This document shows positions 25,321 through 37,578 of a DNA stretch of 64,000 nucleotides, piece by piece (within the stretch, counting starts at the first letter, position 1; every line of letters starts with the position of its first letter). A program made the translations under genes and the position numbers. The notes below the pieces were generated by a model. It did not search any database. It saw only the letters and a list, made by a program, of their open reading frames with translations, and was not told where the DNA came from. Source of the stretch: Thunnus maccoyii (Eukaryota; Chordata; Actinopteri; Scombriformes; Scombridae); contig NC_056537.1 in NCBI RefSeq assembly GCF_910596095.1, positions 2,270,574-2,334,573 on the forward strand. Reading direction: 5' to 3'.

Positions 25321-26089
25321 GTAACTGGAAGTACTGGAGCTTTCTGCTGCCTGAACCCCTAGTAACTGACAACTGATCACACCGTTGCCTAGCAACAGCA
25401 GGATGCCTTTCACTGTGTTTTCTGATCTGACGTCTCTATCAGCAGGACACGGTTGCAGAAATTAAACTGTTTTCTGATGTGTCACTTTTTCAGTTTGTGT
25501 TTGTAAAGTTGAAGCTGACAGTGAGATTTGGGTTAAAATAAACCAACGCTGACTGTCGGTAGGAAAAAGGAGGCGAATCGTTCCCTGACTCATAATTCCT
25601 ACGACCACAAGAGAACTTTGTCACTCGAACGTAAACACAGTTATGTCATTTTTGCTCCTTCTGTTTTTTAAAGTGTCAAGTGGGATGTTTCCTTTACTCT
25701 TTCTATTTCTCTGTGCAGGTTTATTTGTTTGTTAGATTTATAGGATTTAGTTCTTGTTCCTTCATCATGAAGAGTTTGGTCAAAGAGTAAAAACAGCGAT
25801 AAGATTGTAACTTTCAGGAGAGAAGTTCCTTGTACGGAAGACGCCACTGAGCATGTGCGGGATCACGGTTCTGTTTACAGCTTCGTTAGCTTGTCGTGCT
25901 ACATAACACAACATCTGGACTTTGCAGCCTGGTCGCCAGAATATCTACGTTTCAACGCCTTAAATACGTATCATATTAACATTTCTAAAGTGGTTAGTAA
26001 GTTTCTTGGCAGCAAGTTGGATGTCAGCAGAGACCATCTCGAAACCAGCGTCCGCTTCCCGTTTCAACCGACAAAAGCGGGTATTTTTA

Positions 26090-26345
26090 GCGAGACGTCA
26101 GGACATTTGCAGCCGTTTTTCTGGTGAGAAAACGCATGTTTTTAATGAGACATCAGCCGTTTTTATTTTATTTTTTATCTTTATTTTAACCCAAACCATG
26201 ATCTTTCCCTTAACCCTAACCAAGTGGTCTTTGTGCCTAAACCTAACCAGACCTGAACCACAGCGTTGTCACACCATAAAACATCATCATTCAACAGGTA
26301 GAAAGGTTTGCAGAAACGTTCAATGCCAACGTTTTCTTCTGGTGA
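26090..26345 (+). repeat. Dispersed repeat family G (TTAACCCAAACC type)
   Basis: TTTTAACCCAAACCATGATC, AACCAAGTGGTCTTTGTGCC and CAGCGTTGTCACAC recur at 39600-39700 and 39965-40035. The repeat contains telomere-like CCCTAACC pieces. Confidence 0.7.
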
Positions 26346-26975
26346 CTGTGTTAGATTTTGTACTACAGTATAAATTTCTTAAAGAACTTCAGCACAAAGT
26401 CCCTGCAGGAATTTTCATAAAAACTGACACGAACCAACGACTGCCTGGAAGAGAGAAGATCTAAAAACGTAAGAATTGATTTGGAAAGTTTAAAGCAGAT
26501 GCAACTTTTAGTTAATGGGCTCAAACATGCAAAACTACTTGCATGTTGAGATGAAAATGAGAGAAAACCAACAGTTCAGACAGTCAGTACAATGACGGAG
26601 GCACGAAGATCTTCATCTGCAGCGACCACAGTAATCAGTTTTAAGTTTCCACTCTTTTACAATTTTACAAAGATTTAATTTCTGTCGACCGTCATCCTGC
26701 AGGGGCAGGCGCCATGAGAGCTTTACAGATGAAAATCATCTAATTTTCTTCTGAAATCCTCCATATCAAACACAATATTGAACACAGGCCGACCCTTAAA
26801 GCATCGCTTCCTCCCCGGGCAACTCAATGCCTCATTACAGCCGAGGCCATTAAAGCGGCGGGAGGATCCGTGCTGTCTGAGCCCAGACGTTTCATAACAC
26901 AGTCCATATGTTCGTGTGGAGGCTCAGACCGCCGCAGCCGGGGACTCCGAGGTTTCTGTGCAGGGGAGAGTGAGT

Positions 26976-27030
26976 GAGTGAGAGGGAGGGAGGGGGGGGG
27001 GGGGGTTGGAGGGGGGGTTCAGGGTGGGCC
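26976..27030 (+). repeat. G-rich tract able to form a G-quadruplex
   Basis: Runs of three to fourteen G separated by A or TT. It meets the usual four-run pattern. Confidence 0.7.
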
Positions 27031-27175
27031 TTTCATCCACAGAGGTGGTGGAAATGAATCTGCAGTCAAGATCACATCGCCAAGCCAGAGGAATCCAAAT
27101 ACTGCGCCCCCCCTCCACCACCAACACCACCACCAACCCCCCTCCACTCCACCCACTGTGGGAATGTGGTTTCCT

Positions 27176-27220
<45 letters not shown>
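27176..27220. repeat. CA microsatellite
   Basis: About 22 CA units. Open frames across it on both strands (His-Thr and Val-Cys runs) are artefacts. Confidence 0.95.
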
Positions 27221-27222
<2 letters not shown>

Positions 27223-27455
27223 CTGAGGTTCAGGCATTATGAAATCAGTCTGTAGGTGTGTTTTCCTGTGAGCTTGCATTTATTCATATGCATTAGGTGT
27301 AAAAGACAGCGTGTGTGTGTGTTTGCACGCTGTTGCCCAACCGTCTTTATGAGGACCGGCTGAGTTTTACACATTAAAAGTGGGACATTTTTGAGTAAAA
27401 CTGGCTGTAATATATAAACCACCACTGTAGATACGCACCACTAAACCCCTAAGGC

Positions 27456-27512
27456 CTTAAAGGACAGGTTCACAGTTTTTCAAGAGGAATGATTACAGCG
27501 AGTTATCCTTTT
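27456..27512. mobile_element. MITE family C, terminal remnant
   Basis: Only one terminus (TTAAAGGACAGGTTCACAGT) and the piece GAGGAATGATTACAGC are recognisable. Confidence 0.55.
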
Positions 27513-28674
27513 TCTACATACTGTATTTCTACAATATTACATGGTTAAACACTTGTTATACTTACATGTTTTATGCATTTATGATTTTTATGTTCTTCTT
27601 ATGTCAGCATCCATATGGCAATGAAATCTGAGTTAATTCAATCAGCAAAGTCTGGTGAAGTCTGCACCGCAAGCAGATTCTCAAAGTCTGCAGAGAGTCT
27701 ACGTGAGCCCTCTCTCGGACTTGATGACTTGTGTATTTGAACAGCTGTTCCGCTTTGAGACGATGATGATGGCACCGTAGATAAAAAGTCAGAGGATCTC
27801 CGAAGTGATTACAATTCAAATTAAATTCATATCATGTTGAGATATTTCAGTCTGGTACATAGTTTTTGAACAGTTTTGGAAAGGGGGGCATTTAAAGAGG
27901 TGAGGCCATTTTTATGTAGAGTGAGGACTCCATACTGGCTTTGCTGTTGTCTGATTGCATATCAAACCCAGCCCTTAAACCCTTTTTATTTACTTCCTCA
28001 TTTGTCTAATTTAACGGCTGAGAGACGTTTGTAGTTCCTGGATTTGTTGGCTTCTCTGGTTCTTGTGATGGTAAAGAGTCTTTAGTTATCCAGGGGAAAG
28101 ATAGCCAAAAGGCTAATTTAACCCAAACTAAAAACAGCTCTGTTTAAAACAACACATTCTTCGAGAGTGAACAGAACTAAACTGCTGCTGCTGAACTTCA
28201 GGAACAAACACAGATGACTGTGTTCCCCAAACAATGTTCCTCAGATTTCCACTCAACAAACTGTTCTCCTGTTTCGCTCCTACACACAAACGCAGCGCAT
28301 GTAATTACCGACCGCAGTGTGTAGCCGACGGGGCGTCTCATTGGCTGTCAAACTGACCTTCAGCCTGCCCTGGAACACAGTGTGTGTGTGTGTGTGCTTT
28401 TGTTTTGAAAAGATGAAACTGGAAGATGCGTTTAGGTAACATCTGATGAGTTAAGAGAGAAGATCTGAGAGATCCAGGAGAGAGTAATAAACACCTGAGA
28501 CTGGATCACAGTAGCTGGTTATTTAAATCATAAATACATAAACACACACTAGTGCTGATGTCACATCTCTTCAGCCCTGCGTTAAAACCGTGGATCTATT
28601 ATAAGAACTGGATTCTGGACTCGAACGCGGCGCCGATTCAGTCCAATGAGAATTGTTTGTCTGGTGCATGAGCC

Positions 28675-28775
28675 AAAAAAGTTTGTAGAGCTTCCGGGTT
28701 GATTTTCATTCAAAAAGCTTCAACTTCTCTCTAGAAATAAAAAGTCAATGGTTGTTTTCAACGAGTCATTCTGGT
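28675..28775 (+). repeat. Dispersed repeat family F, short copy
   Basis: AAAGCTTCAACTTCTCTCTA and TTTTCAACGAGTCATTCTGG are shared with 29080-29140. It sits directly before a family B MITE, and another F copy sits directly after it. Confidence 0.65.
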
Positions 28776-28794
28776 CTCAGTGTCTGTGTTATTT

Positions 28795-28992
28795 AAGTCA
28801 TCTGCTGGTTCCAGCTTCTCAAATGTGAGATCTTCATGGTTTTCTTTGACCTTTGTGATGATACACTGACAATAATAAAGGGCCTTTAACGCTATTCTCT
28901 TACATTTTATAGACAAAATGATTAAAACTAATCGAATAATTGAAAAAATATTCTGCACATTAATGGATACTGAAATAACTGTTAGTTGCAGC
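28795..28992 (+). mobile_element. MITE family B, 5'-truncated copy
   Basis: Shared sequence runs from GGTTCCAGCTTCTCAAATGT to AACTGTTAGTTGCAGC. The left terminus is missing. Confidence 0.7.
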
Positions 28993-29014
28993 CGATCAGC
29001 AGCTCCAACGTCTT

Positions 29015-29260
29015 GAGTCTGAAGCAGCTGAAAGTTCTACCGACGGCCGCTAGCTGCTCCAACTGACTCCTGTTCAAAAAGCCTCAACTTCTCTCCAGAA
29101 ACACTGAGTCAATCATTGTTTTCAACGAGTCATTCTGGTCTCAATCTCTAAATTCAGGTCCTCTAATAAGTGTGCTGGTGGCCATTTTGGAAATTATTGC
29201 TCCATTAATAAGATTTGAAGACTTATAGTAGCTTTGGTGTCTGCTGTGCGGGCGTTGAGT
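29015..29260 (+). repeat. Dispersed repeat family F, long copy
   Basis: CCGCTAGCTGCTCCAACTGA, TTTTCAACGAGTCATTCTGG and GCTCCATTAATAAGATTTG match the inverted copy at 17210-17440. Confidence 0.7.
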
Positions 29261-29327
29261 CGGACTGTTTCACTAAGTTTAATGTTACTTGCTTATGATA
29301 CCTGCCCTTTTAGCACACATGAACCTG

Positions 29328-29880
29328 AGCTGTGTCTCAAATCACGTACTTCTGTTAGTACACTTTCATGTAGTACACTGTGTACACTATATATTACTGG
29401 TGTTGTGCACGAATTTCTACAGGGTAGTGTTGTCTCAAATCAAACACAGCCGTTGTGCACTTACCGGAAATGACGATCGCAAATTAGCATTAGCTAGCGT
29501 TAGCATTAGCTAGCGTTAGCATTCGCGTTATTGTTCCCGCTACCAAATCATTACAGACTGCTAAATTAACCCAAAAAACATACTGATGGCTTATATCCAA
29601 CAACAGTACAGTGGTGCTTAGTGCTAAAAAACATATATATAACTTAAATTTGTATAATGCAGCGATGTTCACCGTAGTTACAACGTACCCGGCCGCCAAG
29701 TGGTCCCTCCCCTTCTGCTACGTAGCCAAGATGGCGACCATTGAGGTCGAGAAGTGTCCATAGTTCCACACTCAACTTTTTGACCGTTTTGAGTGCATTT
29801 TTCCATAATTCTGTGTGAATGCACTTATGCACTCAAAATTAGTGTAAGTACAGAAGTATGCGATTTGAGACACAGCGCTG
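29328..29880. mobile_element. TIR element of about 550 bp, complete
   Basis: The left end AGCTGTGTCTCAAATCACGT and the reverse complement of the right end (CGCTGTGTCTCAAATCGCAT) form terminal repeats of about 30 bp. Inside is a small direct repeat of ATTAGCTAGCGTTAGC (29487-29521). It has no transposase frame and resembles fish hAT-type non-autonomous elements, although I cannot fix the superfamily. Confidence 0.8.
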
Positions 29881-31128
29881 GTCTTAACACATCTTGTCTG
29901 ACACCAATGAAGGTCTGAAACTGCTGATTCATACTGGTCCCCAAGAAACTCCCAGTCCAGTCTTCAGTCACTCTGAACTTTAACAGAAACAGGACTAAAC
30001 TCCTATAAAAAGGCCGGTTTGCTCATAATGCAAAAGAAAACAAACAGACTGTGGAAAAACGAAGAGAAAACTTTCCGATCCCGCAAGAAGCCTCTTAGCA
30101 CGGAAACACGCTGCTGTCTGATGTTCAAAGCTCATAATGAAAAAACACAGATGATCAAACACGGTGATATTTTAATTATAAGTAACACCAGGAAGTTTTA
30201 CTGATGCAGAGACATTCTGTTTCTGCCATAATTAACCTTTAAAAGACAAACTGTGATGTATTTCTTCCTACATATTGAAATAACTGTAAATGCTGTTTAG
30301 CTGGATGACATATTTACTCAACATGAAAACACAGTTAAAAAAGGGCAAATCCGTGTGTATATTTAACAGAAGGACTCGCAGGGATCGTGTTCGCTGTGAC
30401 TTTTGTCTTCGGGTTGTAATGTGTGGTTAACCACTGGAATCTCAGCTCTGGCTGGGTTAAAGTGCTGGATCCGCATGTAATGTCATTTAATCAGCATAGT
30501 AACACTCTGCAGCAGCAGCAGAGAGAAAACAAATTAAGAAATATATGAAGAGATAAAGATACCAGTTAAAGCTGCTCCGTATTTATCTTGGCAGATAAAT
30601 GAGTAGATGTATGTAGTTTATGTGTGACAGCTCTGAGACCCTCATGATTTCCTTCTTTCCTTCTTTTCTCTCCGCGTCACGGATTTTCTCAGGGTTGTTG
30701 AGTTTATGTGGTTTCACTTATTTAACTGGTTTGAAAGGAGGAGACTGGCGTGCATTGTATGAGAAATTCCCGTTCAAATGTTCAGCAGAATTAGATAAAG
30801 AGCACAGGTTTAAAAAAAAAAAAAAAAAAGTGCACTTAATGGTGAAAACTGTGCAGAAAAAATACAGTTTTTTTTGTAGATTTCAGGATCCCTGAAGCAG
30901 AGTTTTGTATTTGGTTTGTTAACACCTCCAATTTCACAAATGTGCCTCTGAAATGAAGAAATGTATCATTAATATTTATTTTTTTAAAAAACATAAAAGC
31001 TTTAAAGTTCAGAGCCGACAGGACGAGCTAACATTAGCTTCAGAAATAACACATTCAAATTTCAGGGGGCCAAACATTTGTTCTGGAGGGCCTCTATTTG
31101 CCACTGATGTAGGTGATGTAAAGGTCAA

Positions 31129-31186
<58 letters not shown>
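31129..31186. repeat. CA microsatellite
   Basis: About 29 CA units, some 320 bp upstream of the TATA box at 31504. Confidence 0.95.
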
Positions 31187-31189
<3 letters not shown>

Positions 31190-31320
31190 TGGACAATTGT
31201 TGTTGACAGCCGTGTTTACGTCTACCTTCCCGCCTGATGCTGATTGGAGTGGATGAGTGAGACTTTTCTTCCAGGAGAGGATCAGACCTCAGAGGAGCTC
31301 AGAAAACTGGGATTTAAAAC

Positions 31321-31321
<1 letters not shown>

Positions 31322-31381
<60 letters not shown>

Positions 31382-31390
31382 CTATGTCTC
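31322..31390. repeat. CT microsatellite
   Basis: About 26 CT units followed by GTGTGTCTATGTCTC. With the C/T-rich stretch to 31497 it makes a long polypyrimidine tract directly before the TATA box. Confidence 0.95.
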
Positions 31391-31503
31391 TCGCCCCCCC
31401 CCCCCTCTCCTCCCTCCCTCCTTGCCTCTCTGCTCTCTCTAATCGCTATGTTGTGGTGGTGACGCCTTCTCCTCCCTCTCCTCCTCTCCTCCTCTCAGGG
31501 CTG

Positions 31504-31510
31504 TATATAA
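31504..31510 (+). promoter_or_regulatory. TATA box (TATATAA)
   Basis: A clean TATATAA lies after a CT-rich tract and about 85 bases before a strong-context ATG. The usual spacing puts the transcription start near 31535. It is the only well-formed core promoter I could pair with an exon and donor in the gap between the two complete hyaluronidase genes. Confidence 0.55.
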
Positions 31511-31534
31511 GTGTGGATGGCTGGCTTGTGTTTC

Positions 31535-31678
31535 AGACTGACAGACTGAGGGAATGAACGCGGGCTTGTCGGACGCACGGCGCCGAGGGCCACCATGACC
31601 CCTGCCGTGACCCCCCAAAAGAAGAGACCCTCACCTCCCCACGGACTGCTGGTTTTTGTCAGTGTGCAGCATCTACAG
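31535..31678 (+). other. Candidate first exon with 28-codon open frame and splice donor, possibly the hyal4 leader
   Basis: The ATG at 31595 sits in a perfect Kozak context (GCCACCATGA) and is followed by exactly 28 open codons (start MTPAVTPQKKRPS) up to CAG|GTGAGC, a good donor, at 31678/31679. The exon start is inferred from the TATA box. I do not recognise the peptide. If this exon is spliced directly to the acceptor at 46678, the frame reads on for two codons and stops at 46684-46686, making a 30-codon upstream ORF that ends 24 bases before the hyal4 start. It could instead be the first exon of an unrelated gene whose other exons I cannot see. Confidence 0.45.
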
Positions 31679-31863
31679 GTGAGCTCTTAAACTAAAAAGT
31701 GACAAGTTTCAATATTTTATGTTAAATCAGGCTAAAATTAAACTTTACTCCAGCTTTTGTTTTTGTTGAGCAAAGAGGAAGATGAAGTGTATTTTTATGC
31801 CCCGAGGGAGGTTGCAACCCTGGGTGTTACAGCATGGCTTGGGCTGTTTTGGGTGATGCCGGA

Positions 31864-31907
31864 AGGGGGCGGAGGAGGGAGGGAGGAGGGAGGAGGAGGG
31901 GGGGCGC
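31864..31907 (+). repeat. G-rich tract able to form a G-quadruplex, 190 bp after the 31.5-kb donor
   Basis: Alternating GGAGG, GGGAGG and a final run of seven G give at least four G-runs with short loops on the coding strand of the putative transcript. Confidence 0.7.
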
Positions 31908-32347
31908 CGTGTCATGCCAGGAATGTTGGCTCACCCTTAACAATACACTGGCAGCGGAGAAAGTTTTTCTCATTTAGAAAAACAAAACATTTTTAAGTCT
32001 CTCAGTGTTTTTTTTTTTTTTTACCCGACAGGCATTAAAGGACTATCTTCTAAGACTGAAGGTCTCATTTAGTTTCAGTCATTTGGCAGATGCTCTGACT
32101 CATAACCACGTACAGTAAACAGTCAGGGAAAGCTGACGGCACGAGAGGTCACAGTTTGGAGAAAAGTCAATGAGAGCAGCCGGCTATAAAAAGCTCTTTT
32201 CTGCTCATGAGTGGGGTTTTTTTTACAGAACAAGGGGTTAAACTGAGCAGAGGCTGAGAGTGTTGATTAGCTGACAGGATTTCAGGATTGTGCATTAAAA
32301 GCTCTGCAGTGAGATGAGATGAGAAAGGATAAGTTAATCTGAACGAT

Positions 32348-32397
<50 letters not shown>
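32348..32397. repeat. CT microsatellite
   Basis: About 24 CT units, in what would be the first hyal4 intron if the 31.5-kb exon belongs to that gene. Confidence 0.95.
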
Positions 32398-32401
<4 letters not shown>

Positions 32402-32900
32402 CACTTGTTCAATGCAGCGTGCAAGTGTTCGAATGCAAAGCTTGTTTTGTTTCTACAAAAGTCAGATAAGATCCTCGTAGGGCAGGAATGTGTTGAAAGT
32501 TAATAAATGTCACATCGTGAGGAGACGCAGCTTAAAATGTAAAGTCAGGGTCGCTCAAATGGCTTTTAATGCCTCAGTTGTCCTTTATTTTGCACTTGTA
32601 GAGGTCAGAGTCAAGTTATTAGACTCATTAATATCTGATGTAAGAGCTAACTGGCTTTCTCCAATAAAATTCAGCTGTTTTGCCTTTAAAAACAACCTCA
32701 TAACACATAAAATCTAACAATCATTAAAAATAAAAAGGTTTAAGAGGTTTTAAGGTGTTTAATTGAGCTTTAATTCTGCAGACTATTGTGAACCAAAAGA
32801 ACTTCTTTAAATGAATGATATGCAGCATATTAACATGTCATGATTTATATTGATGAAGGGAGTCACATGTTAGAGTTTGTAGTTGATCATCACACTTACA

Positions 32901-33170
32901 GCTGCGACTGTGAGTCGATTAATTGATTAGTTGCCACTATTTTGATAATCAATTAATCGTTTTGAGTCATTTTTTTAAAGAAGAAAATGTCCAAATTCTC
33001 TGATTCCAGCTTCCTAAATGTGAATATTTTCTGGTTTCTTTAGTCTCTATGACAGTAAACTGAATATCTTTGGGTTGTGGACTAAAAACATGACATTTGT
33101 GGACCTTTTATGGACCAAACAATGAATCAATTAATTGATAATGGAAATAACGGTTGCTTGCAGCTGTAAT
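32901..33170 (+). mobile_element. MITE family B, complete copy
   Basis: It runs from GCTGCGACTGTGAGTCGATT to GCTTGCAGC, with the internal AATCAATTAATCG and CCAGCTTCCTAAATGTG blocks typical of the family. Confidence 0.8.
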
Positions 33171-33411
33171 CAAACTGCATGATGAGACAAACTGGAAGAT
33201 CTTTATTGTTGCAGATGCATTTGAACTGTTGCGCCAAAGAGGGTAAATCTCAAGATATAAACACATTGGTGCTCTTGAAGAAAGAAGGACTGCAGTAAAA
33301 CATTTCCAGAAGGAGCAATCTTCTGTTTATTGATCCACAGGAAGGAAACTTTTACAGCAGTAAGAGATACAGACTGGTGACAAATTCATGGAAAAACCAA
33401 CAGTTAGTGTC

Positions 33412-33625
33412 TCAGTAAGGTGCTGAACCACATCTCTGCAGACCAGCGCCGATGGTTTTTGCACCACTGAACTCAAATGTGCATTCAGATGTGCATTCAT
33501 CTTTATAATGAAGGGGTTTAAACACTGCAACCCTACTATAATATCCTTCTCTATGTAATTGTCGACAGACTGTTCTTGCCGACAGTCTGATCACGTCCTG
33601 CGTTGACATTCTCAGTCACCTGAGG
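33412..33625 (-). mobile_element. Decayed Tc1/mariner-like transposase fragment
   Basis: The minus strand reads STQDVIRLSARTVCRQLHRE then GYYSRVAVFKPL, matching the DNA-binding region of fish Tc1 transposases (STxTVRRxLHxxGYYSRVAxxKPL). The catalytic DDE part is not visible, so it cannot be active. Confidence 0.6.
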
Positions 33626-34603
33626 AAGAGTTGCTCTTCTGTTTTTCCTCAAATATCACACTAATGCACGAGCATCACAATCATCAAACCACAATTTACT
33701 GATGTCTTTCCCATAAATCTAAATGCAGACGTCACTTTAATCACTGTTCGAGCTCAAGATCTTCTCTTCTCGCCATCTTGATATAAAATCATAATAAACT
33801 GGGCCTGCTCAGTGTTTTTATAGACACCACAGAGCATGACTGGATGTTAATTGCTTAATTATACCATGCAGTGCACCTGTGTGGAAGCATCTGCATTCAT
33901 TATGTCTCTCCACACATTTATTCAAGGTTTTTGCTTCAATTTGTCAACCGTCTGTACATATTACAGAGACACACAGAAGTTAACTAGTTGTGTTAATTTA
34001 GAAAAACAAGCAAACTTTTGTGAATGAAGCTACACAGTTTCATTACACTGATCACAGTTTATCCATCAGAGAGCACTGACGAGTTTATTTTAATGCTGAT
34101 TCTTATCAGAAATGTTTGTGTGTGTTGTGTGTTTAGGTAAGAAAACAAATATCGTTAAATATTATTATTGGATTTTTTTTAAAAACTAGTCAGTATCGGC
34201 CCCAAAAATCCAACATCATTCTTTTTCATTACTAGTATTTTGAGATTTACAAATTTTAGGTAAAAAACATGGTTGAACGTTCTCGCTTCAAAGTTTTATT
34301 GAAACATTTGTTTGTTTTTTAATGGAAGATATAAAACATCTCTGCTGATAAAATATCTTTCTCCACCTTCTTCCTTGATAAATGTGTGTTTACGTTGACG
34401 GAAACAAACAGATATCTTGGGGAAAAAAGTAAAAAACCATCATTTAACTTCTTTTGAAAAATATACGATCTTGGATAGAAAACAATCCCTCTGCCTCCCT
34501 TTCATTATTTTCATCGCCATCAGTTTTGTCTTCTCTCTTCCACTGAGGTCATCCATCTGTTTTCTCCATCTGACAAGTCCACCCCCCAAAAACCCAAACT
34601 CAC

Positions 34604-34745
34604 CCATCGTCTTCGTCCCGGCGGAGGGATTTTTGGAGGCTCGGCTCCTCATCAGACGCTGTCATTAGCTTTCTGGCTCCGCTGAGTGGAAAAGATTTCG
34701 GCTTTGGTGGTGGTTCCCGTTCTCTCCGGCTTTTGTTCTCAGGCT
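34604..34745 (-). other. Possible minus-strand internal exon (142 bp)
   Basis: The minus strand reads SLRTKA-type or, in the open frame, EPENKSRREREPPPKPKSF followed by an acidic, serine-rich end, then meets GATGG|GTGAGT, an excellent donor. A weaker acceptor (CCTCACACACAAG|AG) lies at the other end. I do not recognise the peptide and see no partner exons nearby, so this is only a candidate. Confidence 0.22.
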
Positions 34746-37578
34746 CTTGTGTGTGAGGACATGAATCATGACCACATTCATGACCACCAAGCAATTTTTG
34801 TTAAAATGCTTCTCTTTGCTCTGGTTAACATGACTCAACCGGTATTGTATGTTTGATTCATGGACGGTCTTCATGCAGACTCATGTTGCTGAGTGTTTGA
34901 AGAGATGATTTTGAGGAGATGAGCTGCAGTCCAGTTTGGAGGATTTTCATGGTTCCTTTTCAGTTGAACCATCACATGCTCCTCCGGGCGTGGAGGCCAC
35001 TCTTCGTCTGATAAAACGCTCGAATGAATCAGTTGGAAAAACTCTTTAATACACGGACGTCAGGCTAAAGATGAGCATCTTCCTGGACAGTTACACGCTG
35101 CTCAGACACGCTGATAGCTGCAATACACGACTGACAGCAGCTATCTGACTCAGCATTTTACTCGGTCTCACGATCTGTGAACAAATAGCATGACTTTGCA
35201 CTTTTAAATTGCATGCGGTGCATACGCCAAGTCCAGTTTTGCATGCAGGTGATGCATTTCTAACCTTTTCACGTCTCATTTAAGGCCGTTGGTTCAGTTT
35301 AGGCACAAAAACAACTTGGTTAGAGTTTGGGGGAAAATCATGATTTGGGTTAAAACAGTAAAATGTGGTGAATTTTTTGATTGATTGAACTGTTTATTTA
35401 AGCATCCTGCGCCTTTCTGCCCATATGGACTTACAAGACACTAGACAAAAATAACCAAGATGGCCACATGACGTATCGTAATGTACAGTTCCACAGATTC
35501 AGAAATAAAACATTTCAGAACATTTAGTTTACATGGAAGAAATGTCCCGTTATGATGGATACAATATTCTCTGTTTTAGCTGCCAAGCGTCTCCTATAAA
35601 TCGTTAAAATAAAAATTTCCATATTAAAAAGCCAACTCAACACCTCAACATCGGCTTACCAAAACAAATCAGGGTTTTTCAGTTCTATCTTTTCAAACAA
35701 ACAATTCCTTATGTCATTGTATAAAGGGCATCACAAAAAAAAACATTCCTCTTCAGGAATACCTTTACATCTGCCTACCTGGTAAAAATGTCCAGTTAAA
35801 ATGCCCGATGAGAACAGTGCTCTCCTGCTGTTTTTGCAACTTAACCATCCACCTAAAATGCCTCCTTTTTAAAGCCAAAAATCACCTTATAGAAGAAAAG
35901 AAAGTTGTATTATATTGACGTCGCTTCCTTGAGAAGGAGTGGTTTATCTCCTGCACGCTAAATTGAACTTTGGCGTATGCACTGCATGCAAAGTCGTGTT
36001 ATTTGTATGCAGATTGAAGGCTGCAGGCTGCACTTATATTAGAAATCATGTTTTTGTAAATGATGAGGATAATGTCTGTTATTCGGTTCAACACGTCTGT
36101 CCACAGTAAGATATCACCGCTGACCAAACTACCATGAAATTTGAATATTAATGGTATCCAGAGGACAAATCCTGATGATTTTCGTGACCCTCTGACCTTG
36201 TCGGGTAGGATCACATCACATTATTTGATGTCCACGCTGCACAGACAGAAGATGTATCCATGAAAGCCAATCCAGAGCAGAAATGTGCTAAAATGATTTT
36301 TTTTCTGGCTCATCAAAGCTGGGAAATCAGACAGTTATATATCCTGACATGCATGTCAGCAGAGCTGATGTATGAGCCTACATGTTAACAACATGCGTGG
36401 ATGTTTTCACATGTGGTACAACAAAGCTGGTGTGTGTTGTCATCTGTTCTGGTCCCACTATCAGGACACAGTATGATGTTTTGTTCTGACTCAAACTGTC
36501 ATATTGTGGCTGTAATGAACACTGCAGCCTCTAGGGGGAAACTAGCAGGACTTTAGACTGTTGAAGGCAACATACAACACTCGCAGCCATTGTTCTCTTG
36601 ATATATGCATCAACCGGTCACAATACGCCGACACGCATCACTTCTCTGGAGCAGAGGTTGCAAATCTTATTGACATGCAACCCCTCAAAACAAAGCTATG
36701 TCTACTTGTGACTTTGTCACTGGTTGCACATGTTTATGAGCAGTGAGCAGTTAAATCAAAGAGTTTTTTCTTCTCAGATTGTTTTTCTTTAAACGGGACA
36801 AATTCTGCTTTTTGTGGTTTTCTGTTATTTATATCCTGTTATGATGTCGGATACTAACATGGTCAAAGTTCCAACACTTGAGGTGAACATATGTAGAAAT
36901 GCTGCCTGCAAGTCAAAAGTCAGGGCTTCAGCCTGCTCTGAACACTTCGTTTGCAACGTTTTCTTCTACCTTCCCTTGGTTGCGAAGGTTTTTCCACGTG
37001 TTCACGTTACCCACAACTCATATTTCAACTTGAACATGTACAGATATATTTGAGAAGTTGACATTTTGAGTAAAGAAAAAGAAAAAAGTAATGAAATTTG
37101 CTACTATAGTTTGTTTCATGGTTTGTTGATGTATCCTCCTGAGCGGCCAGAAGTCGGCCTTGACGCAGCTTCCTGAAGCTGACCAATCAATAAATAAAAA
37201 TTAAATAAATATTTTCAGGGGCCTGAACAGATACACTTGTCCAGTAATAATACTAGAAAAAGGCTAAATTAGAAAAAAAAACCTATTTTAAGTGTTTCTA
37301 TCCTCTTAATCATCATCACATTTTTCTTGGGACCCATTAGGGGGTCCTGAGCCCCAGTTTAGGAACAACTGCTCTACAAAAACATTTGTTTTGTTATTTG
37401 TTTATATTTGTTTGTCCCTGGACCGGCACATCTGGGTTACTGTAGACTGACTACTTCCTCTGTCTGTATGGTGCGTGCAGTGTGCTGCAGGCGCTAAATG
37501 ACATGAATCTTATTTTTGAAAATCTATTTTGTCTGAACTTTGCCATGTAACAGGCTACTGGTTTATAGTGTCACGCAG

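Larger units (their letters stand above)
26470..28674. other. No gene seen; microsatellite, G-rich tract and a GC-richer island
   Basis: The stretch 26790-26960 is richer in GC than its surroundings and holds CpGs, so it could be a regulatory or conserved non-coding block. The rest is AT-rich with a G run and a CA repeat. Confidence 0.5.

Noticed and set aside
26924..27279. Frames with Val-Cys and His-Thr runs on both strands
   Set aside because: Produced by the CA microsatellite and C/G-rich tracts.
33327..33530. 67-codon minus-strand frame beside the Tc1 fragment
   Set aside because: Another frame of the same decayed region; only the REGYYSRVA part resembles transposase.
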